Source of the DNA: Desulfococcaceae bacterium HSG9 | GTDB lineage: Bacteria; Desulfobacterota; Desulfobacteria; Desulfobacterales; JAUCGF01 | DNA: 64,000 bases | Direction: 5' to 3' | Assembly (NCBI GenBank): GCA_030378005.1 | Contig: JAUCGF010000080.1 | Span: 27,377 to 91,376, forward strand | In this document: one piece after another, positions 50,832 through 60,486 of the stretch | Numbering within the stretch: the first letter of the stretch is position 1 | Layout: each line of letters begins with the position of its first letter | Notes under the pieces: model-generated | What the model saw: the letters and a program-made list of their open reading frames with translations, nothing else | Told to the model about the DNA's origin: nothing | The model's database searches: none | Translations under genes and position numbers: made by a program

Positions 50832-51446
50832 ATGCACCATTATCCTGCATCGATTCGAAATCTGATTAAAAATATCACCAAACTTCCCGGAATCGGTGTA
50901 AAAACGGCCGAACGGCTCGTGCTGCATATCCTTCATGCGCCACACAAAGAAGCAGAAGCGTTGGCTCAAAGTATATTGGAACTTAAAAGCCGGATTCGGT
51001 CGTGCCGCCGCTGTTTCGGTTTGAGTGATACTGAAATTTGCACAATCTGTTCCAATCCCAATCGTGTCACTTCAATTGTGTGCGTCGTAGAACAACCTGG
51101 TGATATGGCTGTGATTGAAAAATCAGGCGGTTTTACAGGGCTTTATCATATTCTTCAGGGGGTTCTCTCTCCAATGGATGGTGTGGGGCCGGATGATATT
51201 AGAATCAAAGAATTAATGGATAAAATCACCTACGATCCGACCCATGCTCCGATTGAAGAAATTATTCTGGCCACAGCCACAAATGTGGAAGGGGAAGCCA
51301 CAGCTTCTTATATCGCCAAATTGCTTGAAAACCATCCGGTCAAAGTGACACGTATCGCATCCGGTGTTCCGATTGGCAGCGATCTGAAATATGTGGATCA
51401 GATGACCATGCAGCGCGCGTTAAGAACACGCTATGTTATAAAATGA
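50832..51446 (+). CDS. recR: Recombination protein RecR
   Basis: 204 residues, 1 nt after the ybaB stop. Helix-hairpin-helix LPGIGVKTAERLVLH, zinc finger with C58, C61, C70 and C73 (CRRCFGLSD, ICTIC), then a Toprim domain (VVEQPGDMAVIE, ILATATNVEGEATA) and the C-terminal VTRIASGVPIGSDLKYVD. It loads RecA at gaps with RecFO. Full length for the family. Confidence 0.96.
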   Translation: MHHYPASIRNLIKNITKLPGIGVKTAERLVLHILHAPHKEAEALAQSILELKSRIRSCRRCFGLSDTEICTICSNPNRVTSIVCVVEQPGDMAVIEKSGGFTGLYHILQGVLSPMDGVGPDDIRIKELMDKITYDPTHAPIEEIILATATNVEGEATASYIAKLLENHPVKVTRIASGVPIGSDLKYVDQMTMQRALRTRYVIK

Positions 51447-51447
51447 A

Positions 51448-51846
51448 ATGGAAACTGAAATATTTTTTAAATGCCATGAATGCGGAGATTGTTGTAAAGG
51501 CTATGGCGGTGTTTTTGTAACGCCTGAAGATATACACGCAATTTCTGACTATCTCCAAACGAATCAAGATCATTTCGTTACTGACTATTGCCAGATGTCT
51601 GGAAGCAAGCCTGTTATCGCTCAAGGATCGAATGGCTATTGTATTTTCTGGGATAGCGGCCTGCAATGCACCATTCATCCGGTTAAACCCGGTATGTGCC
51701 GAACATGGCCATTTATTAACAGTGTGCTAACGGATGTTACCAACTGGCGCATCATGGCGTCCTCCTGCCCGGGCATCCGCACGGATGTATCCGATAATGA
51801 TCTTAAAGCATACATCTCCCAGAAACTTATCAAAGATAAAAAATAG
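51448..51846 (+). CDS. YkgJ-type cysteine-cluster (Zn/Fe-chelating) protein
   Basis: 132 residues, 1 nt after recR, so in the same operon. FFKCHECGDCCKG (C9, C12, C15, C16) and the later NGYCIFWD, QCTIHPVKPGMCRTWPF define the YkgJ/CxxCxxCC family (UPF0153), which is thought to bind zinc or an iron-sulfur cluster. The function is unknown. No standard strong ribosome site; translation may be coupled to recR. Confidence 0.85.
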   Translation: METEIFFKCHECGDCCKGYGGVFVTPEDIHAISDYLQTNQDHFVTDYCQMSGSKPVIAQGSNGYCIFWDSGLQCTIHPVKPGMCRTWPFINSVLTDVTNWRIMASSCPGIRTDVSDNDLKAYISQKLIKDKK

Positions 51847-52068
51847 AGTTCCGAAACTATGGAGAATCATAATCTATAGACAATCAGAATTAACCGCTCG
51901 ATTCGGACAAATAAATTATTTATTTATCGGTACCTAAAAATAAAAAGGTTGTACAATTCGGCTGAAAACTGTATTACAGTATAAAGTTACGAAAGGTGCT
52001 TTAATTTTTATTGTGATTATTTTTAAATGGTATAACATCCATTTCAGTCTTGGAAGGCGTTGAAGTCA

Positions 52069-52776
52069 ATGGAACCCATAACGATTTGCTACCGATTTAC
52101 TATGGAAGATGGCTCACGGGAAGTGTTTAATCTCCGATTGGACCCGCATAAAATTGAATTGATTACGGAAAAACAGGAAGATTTACCGATCTGGACAGAC
52201 CTCGGATTTCATCAATGCCCTAATTGTCCGCTTTCAAATCAGAAACATCCCAATTGTCTGATTGCTGTCAGCCTTGTCAGTATTGTGAAAGGATTTGAAG
52301 GACTGATTTCTTATAATAAGGTACATGTGGATGTCGAATCGGAAGGACGTTTAGTTTCTCAGGACACCACTGTACAAAGAGGGGTTAGCGCATTGATGGG
52401 ATTGATGATCGCCACCAGTGGATGCCCGCATACCGCTTTTTTCAAACCCATGGCACGTTTTCATCAACCCATGGCAAGCCGCGATGAAACCATTTACCGC
52501 GCCACCACATCCTATTTAATGGCGCAATATTTCCGAAAAAATGATGGCCTTGAAGCAGACTTTGAACTTGAGGGCCTGAAAACAATATACCACAATATGC
52601 GTACAGTGAATATTGCAATTGCAAAACGCTTGCGAGCTGCATCTGAAACTGATTCTTCTGTGAATGCAATCATTTTACTTGATGTTTACACTCAGGCGTT
52701 GCCGCTGGTCATTGAAGAATCCCTGGCGCGTATTCGTCATTTGTTTGAGCCGTATTTTGGGGATAATGTGCTATAA
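52069..52776 (+). CDS. Conserved hypothetical protein with CPNCP motif
   Basis: 235 residues from ATG 52069 (GGAAGG 12 nt upstream); the frame also opens 9 nt earlier at a TTG. The N-terminus [23 protein letters not shown] resembles a small conserved domain found in Desulfobacterota proteins (DUF6901-like; low certainty). It has [17 protein letters not shown] with three or four cysteines that may bind a metal, then [18 protein letters not shown] and an all-helical C-terminus. No catalytic motif is known to me. It ends 6 bp inside the convergent dus gene. Confidence 0.7.
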   Translation: MEPITICYRFTMEDGSREVFNLRLDPHKIELITEKQEDLPIWTDLGFHQCPNCPLSNQKHPNCLIAVSLVSIVKGFEGLISYNKVHVDVESEGRLVSQDTTVQRGVSALMGLMIATSGCPHTAFFKPMARFHQPMASRDETIYRATTSYLMAQYFRKNDGLEADFELEGLKTIYHNMRTVNIAIAKRLRAASETDSSVNAIILLDVYTQALPLVIEESLARIRHLFEPYFGDNVL

Positions 52777-53751
52777 AAAAGCCTTATTTTCTTCAAGAAA
52801 AGCCGCATAAACATCTATGCGTGCCATTGCTTGGGATTGCGTTGTGATTTGGCTCACAGATTCCCGAAATTTACTGCTATGGGGCAATCCTTTTACAAAC
52901 CATCCGAGACGACCGCGTAACATATAACAGGCGCGTTTTTCACCGAAATGGTCGATATGCAGATTCACAAGGCGTTTCATTAATGTGATGCGCTGATTGC
53001 TATCCATCGGTTTCGCCTCTTTTCCTTGCAGAAGATTATAAACCTGTGTGAAAATCAGCGGATTTGCCAGCGCCGCGCGTCCGATCATAACCGCATCACA
53101 CTCGGTCTGATTGAACATACGAACACCATCTTCAGGTGTCAAAATATCACCGTTGCCGATAACGGGAATCGCAACAGCCTCTTTTACCTTTTTAATAACA
53201 GACCAATCCGCGAAGCCTTTAAATCCCTGCTTAACGGTGCGCGGATGGACCGCAATCGCATCTGCACCGCATTCTTCCGCTATTTGAGCGATTTTCAGCG
53301 CCTGGAAACCGTCAGACTTCCAACCGCTTCGTATTTTTAGGGTCAACGGTATAGTTATCGCCTGACGTACCGCTTTGATGATCGCTGCCGCCAAATCAGG
53401 GGTTTTCATCAAAGCGCTGCCAGCGCCGGTCTTGATTACTTTACGCACCCAGCAACCGAAATTTATGTCTAAAACATCAGCGCCAGCGGCTTCTGCCATT
53501 CGGGCCGCTTCAGCCATAATCGACGGTTCGGAACCAAAAATCTGGACAGACAACGGCTTTTCTTGCTTGCATGTAACCAGCATCCGGTCAGTTTTAGCAC
53601 TGCCATATATCAGACCGTTGGCGCTGATCATCTCCGAACATACCATGCCGCACCCAAGTTCCTTTACCAAAAGGCGGAAAGGCAGATGGGTGTATCCGGC
53701 TAAAGGGGCCAGAACAGTTGGAGTATTTAAGATTAGCTCGCCGATATTCAT
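52771..53751 (-). CDS. dus: tRNA-dihydrouridine synthase
   Basis: 326 residues. The FMN TIM barrel begins [26 protein letters not shown] holds the catalytic Cys100, KIRSGW the phosphate-binding part, HPRTVKQGF and VIGNGDI the FMN and tRNA contacts. It reduces uridines in the tRNA D-loop with NADPH. The usual Pro after the catalytic Cys (NxGCP) is Trp101 here, an unusual exchange that could change substrate loop packing. DusB-like in length and sequence, but the exact subclass is not certain. Confidence 0.92.
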   Translation of the reverse strand: MNIGELILNTPTVLAPLAGYTHLPFRLLVKELGCGMVCSEMISANGLIYGSAKTDRMLVTCKQEKPLSVQIFGSEPSIMAEAARMAEAAGADVLDINFGCWVRKVIKTGAGSALMKTPDLAAAIIKAVRQAITIPLTLKIRSGWKSDGFQALKIAQIAEECGADAIAVHPRTVKQGFKGFADWSVIKKVKEAVAIPVIGNGDILTPEDGVRMFNQTECDAVMIGRAALANPLIFTQVYNLLQGKEAKPMDSNQRITLMKRLVNLHIDHFGEKRACYMLRGRLGWFVKGLPHSSKFRESVSQITTQSQAMARIDVYAAFLEENKAFL

Positions 53752-53806
53752 GCGTCAGTTGATAGCTCTTTGATAATATATTCAGTTTAACAATTGGCGG
53801 TTATTT

Positions 53807-54244
53807 TTATGTATCAATCATACCAAAAGTTTCGGCATTCAATAATTCAACATCATTTTGCTGTAAGACTTCAATGGCGCGGTCATTGTCGGAAAAACGA
53901 AAAATCATCACTGCTTTGTCGGTGGTAAATCCGTTAAAAGCATACATATAAACCACGTTTAAACCGGCATCTTGTATCATTTTAAGCACCTCAGCCAACG
54001 AACCGGCTTTGTCCGTAATGGCGGCCACAACCACATCATCCACCTGAGCCGGAAAATGTTTTTCCATAATAATCCGGCGTGTTCGGGCCATATCGGAAAC
54101 CAACAGGCGCAAGATACCAAATTCGCCTTTGTCCACAAGACTGAGCGCTCTTAGATTAATACCGGCGTCCCCTAACAATTTGGTAACGTCATATAAACGT
54201 CCCGGAGAATTTTCAATAAAGATTGATATTTGTTTTAATTTCAT
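53807..54244 (-). CDS. Tandem ACT-domain protein
   Basis: 145 residues from ATG 54244 (MKLKQISIFIENSPGRLYDV), with AAGGAGGC upstream. Two ACT domains (about 1-70 and 70-140); AGSLAEVLKMIQDAGLNVVYMYAF marks the second. Such proteins bind small effectors, often amino acids. In Desulfobacterota, relatives commonly lie beside phenylacetate-CoA ligase genes; none is here. It is divergent to the HEAT-repeat gene, with 88 bp between the starts. Confidence 0.85.
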   Translation of the reverse strand: MKLKQISIFIENSPGRLYDVTKLLGDAGINLRALSLVDKGEFGILRLLVSDMARTRRIIMEKHFPAQVDDVVVAAITDKAGSLAEVLKMIQDAGLNVVYMYAFNGFTTDKAVMIFRFSDNDRAIEVLQQNDVELLNAETFGMIDT

Positions 54245-54332
54245 GTAAGCCTCCTTTTTAAAGATAATAATTTTGAATGCTATACATGATGACAGCAAAG
54301 GAAACAACAACTATATTACAAGGAGCATGACT

Positions 54333-56252
54333 ATGAAACAAACATGTCGTTTATCGGTCAGGGTTTGTCAGCAGCGGAAGGTAACAAGGCTTGCAGGATT
54401 AATTCTGTTGCTTGGGTGCATTATCGGTGTATTCAGTGTGCCAACAGTGTTTGCCAAAAAAATGTCGGATCAACAGGCGTTGGCTAAAAATATAGCCGAT
54501 TTGAATTCGACGGACCTGAATACCGTTTCACGTGCAGCGGCTTTGCTAGGTGCCAGCGCAGATATCCGTGCGGTGGAACCTTTGGTCGAGGCTTTGAAAA
54601 ATAATGATTCGATGATACAATATTCTGTTTCCGCGGCTTTGCAAAAATTAGGAACGCTGTCCGTTCCAGCAATGATCGCCCGGTTGGATAGCGATAACAC
54701 TGAATTTGTCGCTCTGCTGGTCGAAAATTTAGGTCAAATTGGTGATTCTCAGGCCGTAACGCCTTTATGTCAATTGTTGTCCCCAAAGGCGTCTTATAAA
54801 GTGCGCATGGCGGTGGTGAAAGCCCTTGGAGATATCCGTGATCCGCTGGCAATTAAATCTTTGATTGCGGTGATGAAGGATAAATTTTCGGCAGAACGCC
54901 ATTTAGCCATGGAACCTCTGGTTAAAATCGGCGCATCGGCTTTGGAACCGTTGCTTGCGGAGCTTAAAAACGATGATCCCGATGTGGTGCGAATTGCCGT
55001 CGCCGCATTGGTAAAAATCGGCGACCCACGCGCCACGGAATCTTTGATCGATGTATTTAAGACAACGGATTCCAATGCTATCCGTATATCATTGGCAGCC
55101 GCTCTGGGAAAAATCGGTGATAAAAAAGCGATTCCGGCGTTACTTGCTGCGTTAAACGATGAAATTCCGGTTGTTCGGAAAATGGCGGCTGCATCTTTAG
55201 CAAAAATCGGCAAACCTGCTGTTAATGAACTTGTGAAAATCCTGAAAAACGGTGATTCGCCCGCATTGCGCAAATCAGCGGCCTCGGTGTTGGGCAAGAT
55301 TGGTGATGTTCAGGCCGTTGCTCCTTTGATTGCGGCACTGGAAGATTTTGATATCAAAGTTCGTATCAATGCGGCGCATGCGTTGGGCCAACTTTATGAT
55401 GAAAGTGCTGTTCTTCCGCTCATTAAACTTCTTCATAATTATTCCCCGACATTAAGTAAAGCGGCCGCCAAGGCGCTGGTTAGTCTGGACGATAAAGCTA
55501 TTCCCCATCTGCTCAACCAATTGGAAAGAGATGCCGCCAATCCGAATGAGCCATATAAAAGCGCTTTGACCGCCAATGTGCTGGCTCGAACCTGTACCAC
55601 CGCAGTTGAACCGTTAATCGAACTTGTTCATAAAGCAGACAATGCCACATTACACACGCTGATTGCGGACGCATTAGCTCAAATCGGCAAACCCGTGGTT
55701 GAACCGTTGATCAGTGAATTAAGGCAATCAAATCTTGCTTTCCGGTCACCCTGGGAAAATATTCTGGCCAGAATTGGCCTACCGGCGCTTGCACCGGTCA
55801 TTGAGTTAATGGAAAGCCCGGATGAATTGCAGCGGCGTGCTGCCATCGCGATCTTAGGCGATATGTGGGAGGAAAGCGCAGAAGCACCGCTGATAAACGC
55901 ACTGGCGGATTGGAAAAATCGCAAACTCGCCGCCAGAGGGCTTAATGCGATGGAATGGCAACCTAAATTCGCATCAGAACGCGTCCACTATTATTTAGCG
56001 ACTGGGCAAGAGCGAACCGTGCTAGACGACTGGAAAGTCAATAAGCAGATCCTGTTGCTTGATTTCAAGTCCGGTGATATGCTCAGAACCGAATATGCGA
56101 TTCAGGCATTTTTGCGATTAGGCCAGGAAAACATGACCGCTGAAATGATTAAGATAATGAAAGAAGAAGAAAGCCGGATCATCGCTCAGGCCTTTTTTGA
56201 ATGTGGCGATGAACCGTTGCGCCAGGCTGCTTTGAAGTTCATGAAACGTTAA
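54333..56252 (+). CDS. Exported HEAT-repeat protein
   Basis: 639 residues from ATG 54333 (AAGGAG 7 nt upstream); ATG 54327 is too close to the ribosome site. A signal peptide (RLAGLILLLGCIIGVF... up to TVFA) with a cut after VFA, though LLLGC could also be a lipobox. About 15 HEAT/PBS-lyase-type repeats follow, each with a pattern like KIGDPRATESLIDVFK or LGDIRDPLAIKSLIAV, forming an alpha solenoid for protein binding. The C-terminal 100 residues (WQPKFASERVHYYLATGQE) are not repeats. No partner is obvious; it is probably periplasmic or outer-membrane associated. Confidence 0.88.
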   Translation: MKQTCRLSVRVCQQRKVTRLAGLILLLGCIIGVFSVPTVFAKKMSDQQALAKNIADLNSTDLNTVSRAAALLGASADIRAVEPLVEALKNNDSMIQYSVSAALQKLGTLSVPAMIARLDSDNTEFVALLVENLGQIGDSQAVTPLCQLLSPKASYKVRMAVVKALGDIRDPLAIKSLIAVMKDKFSAERHLAMEPLVKIGASALEPLLAELKNDDPDVVRIAVAALVKIGDPRATESLIDVFKTTDSNAIRISLAAALGKIGDKKAIPALLAALNDEIPVVRKMAAASLAKIGKPAVNELVKILKNGDSPALRKSAASVLGKIGDVQAVAPLIAALEDFDIKVRINAAHALGQLYDESAVLPLIKLLHNYSPTLSKAAAKALVSLDDKAIPHLLNQLERDAANPNEPYKSALTANVLARTCTTAVEPLIELVHKADNATLHTLIADALAQIGKPVVEPLISELRQSNLAFRSPWENILARIGLPALAPVIELMESPDELQRRAAIAILGDMWEESAEAPLINALADWKNRKLAARGLNAMEWQPKFASERVHYYLATGQERTVLDDWKVNKQILLLDFKSGDMLRTEYAIQAFLRLGQENMTAEMIKIMKEEESRIIAQAFFECGDEPLRQAALKFMKR

Positions 56253-56280
56253 TAGATTGCCCCCAATATAGTGAATAAAA

Positions 56281-56327
56281 AGAAACGAAACCTGCCATTA
56301 ATCAGCATTCGGCAGGTTTCATTTCTC
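56281..56327. repeat. Hairpin between convergent genes
   Basis: Arms agaaacgaaacctgcc and ggcaggtttcatttct around loop attaatcagcattc. A degenerate relative of 10368-10439. It sits between the HEAT-repeat gene (+) and the aldehyde oxidoreductase gene (-), a fitting place for a bidirectional terminator (inference). Confidence 0.8.
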
Positions 56328-56355
56328 TTCACCCATCCTACAACGCCTTCAAACC

Positions 56356-58311
56356 TTAATTGACGTTTAGACGTCTGACCGTTTCAGAAGTCGGTTTACC
56401 TGTGTGAACATCCCACCCCAAAAGCTCATAATAGTCGCGGATGACAGGCTCCAGTATTGCTCGCCGTCCTTTGTTAGCGCCTTGAGTGAGTGGTGGATGT
56501 CCGGAAGTCCGCTGATTTGGCATGAAAGTTTCAGGTCGAATTCCGTGTTTGCAATTAAACAACTGTTTTACAGCCTGAATGCGTTCACCGATTTCCATGT
56601 ATTGTTCAAGCGTTTTGTCCCAACCGGTCGCCGCATTGAGCCATTCTGACACCGGTATCCGGTCGGCTCCGATAAAAGCGCCAAACATACAGACTCCGGC
56701 ACCATTTAAGACATTCATATATTGGCCGCAGGCAACAGCCATGACCGCCTTTTTACGATTCGTCTTATATTTGCGGCCTTTGAAATATAAAAGCCACGGC
56801 TTGGGTAGGTTTTTATTTTTTTTCCAAAGCCGGTACATTTCATAATAAAGCTGTGAACCGGTGTTATGACGTCCGGGTGCCGGTTCGACGCTGTAATGCA
56901 AGGCAAAACCGGGATCGTTTCGGCCATCGTGCATAGGAAGTTCCTGGCCGCCGGCATGAACTGCAAATGCCGCCGCATCTTCACCTAGTTTTTCAGCCGC
57001 GCGTTTGACGCCATCCGCCAGAAGATCGCCAATGCCTTCCCGTTTGATCATTTTACGAATCAACGCGACAATAGCATCGGTATTGCCCCAAGTGAGTTCC
57101 AGGCCATCCGTATCCGCAGTTGTTATCAAGCCGGCTTCATAACATTCCATGGCAAATGCGACAGTTCCGCCCACGGAAATGGTATCCATACCGGCCCGGT
57201 TCAACATTTCATTCAGATAAAAAATAGAATCGGCGTCGGCATTCATACATAAGCCGCCCAGTGACAGCACCGTTTCGTACTCCGGTTTATGGGTTTCGGG
57301 ATGTTTTCCCTTAACTGTACAGATACCGCCGCACCCGAGCGGGCAGGAATAGCAGTGGTATTTTCTTTTTTGATGCGCGATAATGGCATCCGGATTGACT
57401 GCCGCAGATTTGTCAGGCCCGAAATCCCGGTTGGTTCCCTTCCAATTTTTAATGGGCGCATCGCCGATCTCCACGGACATCTGATTCATGCTGACAGTTC
57501 CCCATTTTTTCAGCATAATTTTGTACAACATACCGTCCATAGCCAATTGAGTCGGTAAAAAGCGCATCAATGCACCTACCCAGGCAGTCAGCGGACCGGA
57601 AACAAATGGCGGCTGCCACTTCACATACTTCTTGCACTTGCGGCTTAAACGCCTGATTTCAACTTTATCATGCACAGATATTTTTTCTGAGCCGGATAGC
57701 ACCACGGCTTTGAGTTTCTTAGCCCCCATGACCGCACCCAAGCCTGACCGCGCTGCCATTCTTCCCCGATCATTGGAGATACCGGCGATAAGGGAACATT
57801 TTTCACCGGCCGGGCCGATACAGACCACACGCGCCTTTTTTTTACCTCCGATCTCTTTCATCAGCAAAAGCTCGGTTTCCACCGTATCCCGACCCCACAC
57901 ATGAGAGGCATCACATAATTTGGCCTTGCCGTCTTGTATCGTTAGATAAACCGGTGTTTCGCTAACGCCTTTGAAAAAAATGCCGTCATAGCCGCATCGT
58001 TTGATGGCCGGTGCGAAATTGCCGCCACAGTTGGATTCTCCCCATCCGCCGGTAAGCGGTGATTTACCCACTGCCATCCAGCGACCGCTGAAATAACTTC
58101 CGCTGCCTGTCAACAGACCGGCGACAAATCCGAGTATATTCTCCGGTCCCAGTGGGGCAGCGCCGGCAGGTATCTGATTGTAAAGCTGATAAGCGCCTAA
58201 ACCCATGCCGGCCAAATAGTTTTTATAAACGGTTTCCGGAATCACAATGTCTTCAATCAGGCCGGTCCCCAAATCTGCCATCAGAATTTTACCCATATAG
58301 CCTTTGTTCAT
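56356..58311 (-). CDS. Tungsten-type aldehyde:ferredoxin oxidoreductase
   Basis: 651 residues. N-terminal AFOR domain (MGKILMADLGTGLIED, GSYFSGRWMAVGKSPLTGGWGESNCGG) binding the tungsto-bispterin, then the [4Fe-4S] ligands C320-x2-C323-x3-C327 (CYSCPLGCGG) and C541 (GAGVCMFGAF), and the pterin motif HAGGQELPMHDGRND. It oxidises aldehydes to acids with ferredoxin, or the reverse. The exact aldehyde cannot be predicted. It starts 157 bp from the divergent serB gene; no adapter or ferredoxin gene is nearby. Confidence 0.93.
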   Translation of the reverse strand: MNKGYMGKILMADLGTGLIEDIVIPETVYKNYLAGMGLGAYQLYNQIPAGAAPLGPENILGFVAGLLTGSGSYFSGRWMAVGKSPLTGGWGESNCGGNFAPAIKRCGYDGIFFKGVSETPVYLTIQDGKAKLCDASHVWGRDTVETELLLMKEIGGKKKARVVCIGPAGEKCSLIAGISNDRGRMAARSGLGAVMGAKKLKAVVLSGSEKISVHDKVEIRRLSRKCKKYVKWQPPFVSGPLTAWVGALMRFLPTQLAMDGMLYKIMLKKWGTVSMNQMSVEIGDAPIKNWKGTNRDFGPDKSAAVNPDAIIAHQKRKYHCYSCPLGCGGICTVKGKHPETHKPEYETVLSLGGLCMNADADSIFYLNEMLNRAGMDTISVGGTVAFAMECYEAGLITTADTDGLELTWGNTDAIVALIRKMIKREGIGDLLADGVKRAAEKLGEDAAAFAVHAGGQELPMHDGRNDPGFALHYSVEPAPGRHNTGSQLYYEMYRLWKKNKNLPKPWLLYFKGRKYKTNRKKAVMAVACGQYMNVLNGAGVCMFGAFIGADRIPVSEWLNAATGWDKTLEQYMEIGERIQAVKQLFNCKHGIRPETFMPNQRTSGHPPLTQGANKGRRAILEPVIRDYYELLGWDVHTGKPTSETVRRLNVN

Positions 58312-58467
58312 ATTATGTCCTCATTACTATTTTAAATGCAAAGGAAAAAGTATAAACCGATTTATGAAAAATGTCAAAAAGAACCTTGAATTTAACACTG
58401 ATTGAAGTTATAGGCTATCAACCTATGGATATTAAAGATCATTCTTATCTGAAAAGGATTTAAAATA

Positions 58468-59682
58468 ATGCGAGAAATCATTTTGATAAACATTACCGGA
58501 AAAGACAAGCCCGGTTTAACATCCAGCTTAACCAATATCCTTGCCCAGTATGAAGTCATCATTCTGGATATCGGCCAGGCTGTTATCCATGACTGCCTCT
58601 CCCTTGGCATCCTTGTGGAAATTCCCTCGGTGCATGCATCGTCTTCCATACTTAAAGATATTCTGTTTGAAGCTCATAAACTGGGCATTCAAGTTCGGTT
58701 TTCCGCTATCGACGAAGAAAACTATAAAGATTGGGCCTTACAAAATGACGGACAACGCCGAATCATCAGGCTTCTTGGTCGAAAACTGACGGCCGCGCAG
58801 TTGTCTGAAGTCACTGCCGTCATTGCGGCCAATCATCTGAATATTGATGTGATTACCAATCTTTCCGGACGAGTTTCGTCAGAACATTCCGATTCACAGC
58901 CCATATCGTGCGTACAATTTATCGTATCCGGCAAACAGGATAATCATCTGCCTTTGCGTGGCAGGCTGCTTGAAATTTCCGAAGAAACCGGCATAGATAT
59001 CTCTTTCCATTTGGACAACATTTATCGTCATGCCCGCCGGCTGGTGGTGTTTGATATGGATTCCACCTTGATTCAGTGTGAAGTAATCGATGTGCTGGCG
59101 GAACAGGCCGGCATAGGGGAACAGGTGGCTCAAATCACAGAATCCGCCATGCAGGGTGAATTGGATTTCAAAGAAAGTTTTATTCAGCGAGTGGCTTTGC
59201 TCAAAGGTCTTGATGAAAAAGCGCTGCATCATGTCGCCCGGAATCTTGATCTCACCGAAGGAGCCGAGCGTGTGGTAGAAACTTTGAAGAAACTCGGCTA
59301 CAAGATCGGGATCATATCCGGAGGTTTTGACTATTTCGGTGAATACCTACAGAAAAGACTGGGTATTGACTACGTATTTGCTAACGCACTTGAAATCAAA
59401 GATGGCAAAATCACGGGAAACGTCACTGGTGATATTATAGACGGAACGAGAAAAGCTGAAATCCTCAAAACCATCGCACGAGTGGAAAATATCAACCTGC
59501 AACAGACCATCGCCATCGGTGACGGCGCCAATGATCTTCCGATGCTCAACGCCGCCGGCTTGGGAATCGCATTTCATGCCAAACCCGTTGTAAAGGAGAA
59601 TGCCCATAAGTCAATATCCAACGTAGGACTGGACGGACTGCTTTATTTGATGGGAATCAGTGAAAGAGAGATACGGCAATGA
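58468..59682 (+). CDS. serB: Phosphoserine phosphatase with two ACT domains
   Basis: 404 residues. AAAGGAT lies about 10 nt before the ATG. Two N-terminal ACT domains (ITGKDKPGLTSSLTNILAQYE and a second to about 185), then the HAD phosphatase core: motif I VFDMDSTL (D196, D198), motif II GIISGGFDYFGE, motif III K in the DGTRKAEIL region and motif IV GDGANDLPML. It makes serine from phosphoserine; the ACT domains may sense serine. The HAD signature is complete. Confidence 0.95.
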   Translation: MREIILINITGKDKPGLTSSLTNILAQYEVIILDIGQAVIHDCLSLGILVEIPSVHASSSILKDILFEAHKLGIQVRFSAIDEENYKDWALQNDGQRRIIRLLGRKLTAAQLSEVTAVIAANHLNIDVITNLSGRVSSEHSDSQPISCVQFIVSGKQDNHLPLRGRLLEISEETGIDISFHLDNIYRHARRLVVFDMDSTLIQCEVIDVLAEQAGIGEQVAQITESAMQGELDFKESFIQRVALLKGLDEKALHHVARNLDLTEGAERVVETLKKLGYKIGIISGGFDYFGEYLQKRLGIDYVFANALEIKDGKITGNVTGDIIDGTRKAEILKTIARVENINLQQTIAIGDGANDLPMLNAAGLGIAFHAKPVVKENAHKSISNVGLDGLLYLMGISEREIRQ

Positions 59683-60307
59683 TAACCGGGAACAGCCCGT
59701 TAACGCCAAATTGGCAACAAGCTCAACCTTTGTCGGTGTTACTCACCATCATAACTAAAAATGGTGGGCAAAGTTCGGTTCTTTTAACACATTTTTAGAA
59801 TTTTCCACTAACCTATTAATTTTAATAGACTAAAAGACTATCACATCTGAACATTATTTTTGTCGAAAATATTTAAACCCGTAATCTGTATGGATCAGAG
59901 CGGAGTCACAGCTTTTCAGATACTGCGCGACTGTTAGTCAGCTGACATTTGAAAAATATGTGATCGTAATTCTGGTTCTAACGGATTTTGTGGTCAACCT
60001 CGCCATCCTCCCAGAGAACTTGCGACAAGGAAATTTTGTAGCCAGTTTTTGTGATAACAGAATTTGTTAACTCTGTAAAAAGGGGAAATGAGGTCAGGTT
60101 TGTTAATTCCAGCTCTTTGCCCATAAGGATGAAAATTCCATATGAGAGCCATGGCGCGAAGAGACAAGCGGGTAGTATCTTCAGAACCGGAAATATCGCA
60201 TCGCGTAGAGGAGTCGGTCCTGATAATTCATTAAACGATCTACCATATTGTTCGTGCGATGCATATCCGGATTTTTCAGCCCCTCTTTAAACTCATAGAT
60301 TGTCATA
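59683..60307. other. Intergenic region without recognisable gene
   Basis: 625 bp. A small open frame (60051-60290) has no ribosome site or family match and is probably spurious. On the minus strand around 59990-60045 a short stretch is open (LSQVLWEDGEVDHKI) but is cut by stops; it may be a decayed gene. I see no RNA gene or clear terminator. Confidence 0.5.
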
Positions 60308-60486
60308 TAAATAATTTCAGTTTTTACGTGACTTTTTAACAGTTCTATGGGAAATAAATCTCAGATTAAAACGATAACCTTATAAACGGAGTCTGAGAAG
60401 ATGAAAATCACTTTTACCAAAAGAACAATAAAACGTTTGGAAAAAACTGTAAAAACTGCCTTAAAACTTAATAATTTAAGTGATTA

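Noticed and set aside
60051..60290. 79-codon open frame between serB and the IS elements
   Set aside because: No ribosome site, no recognisable family, and unusual composition; treated as chance.
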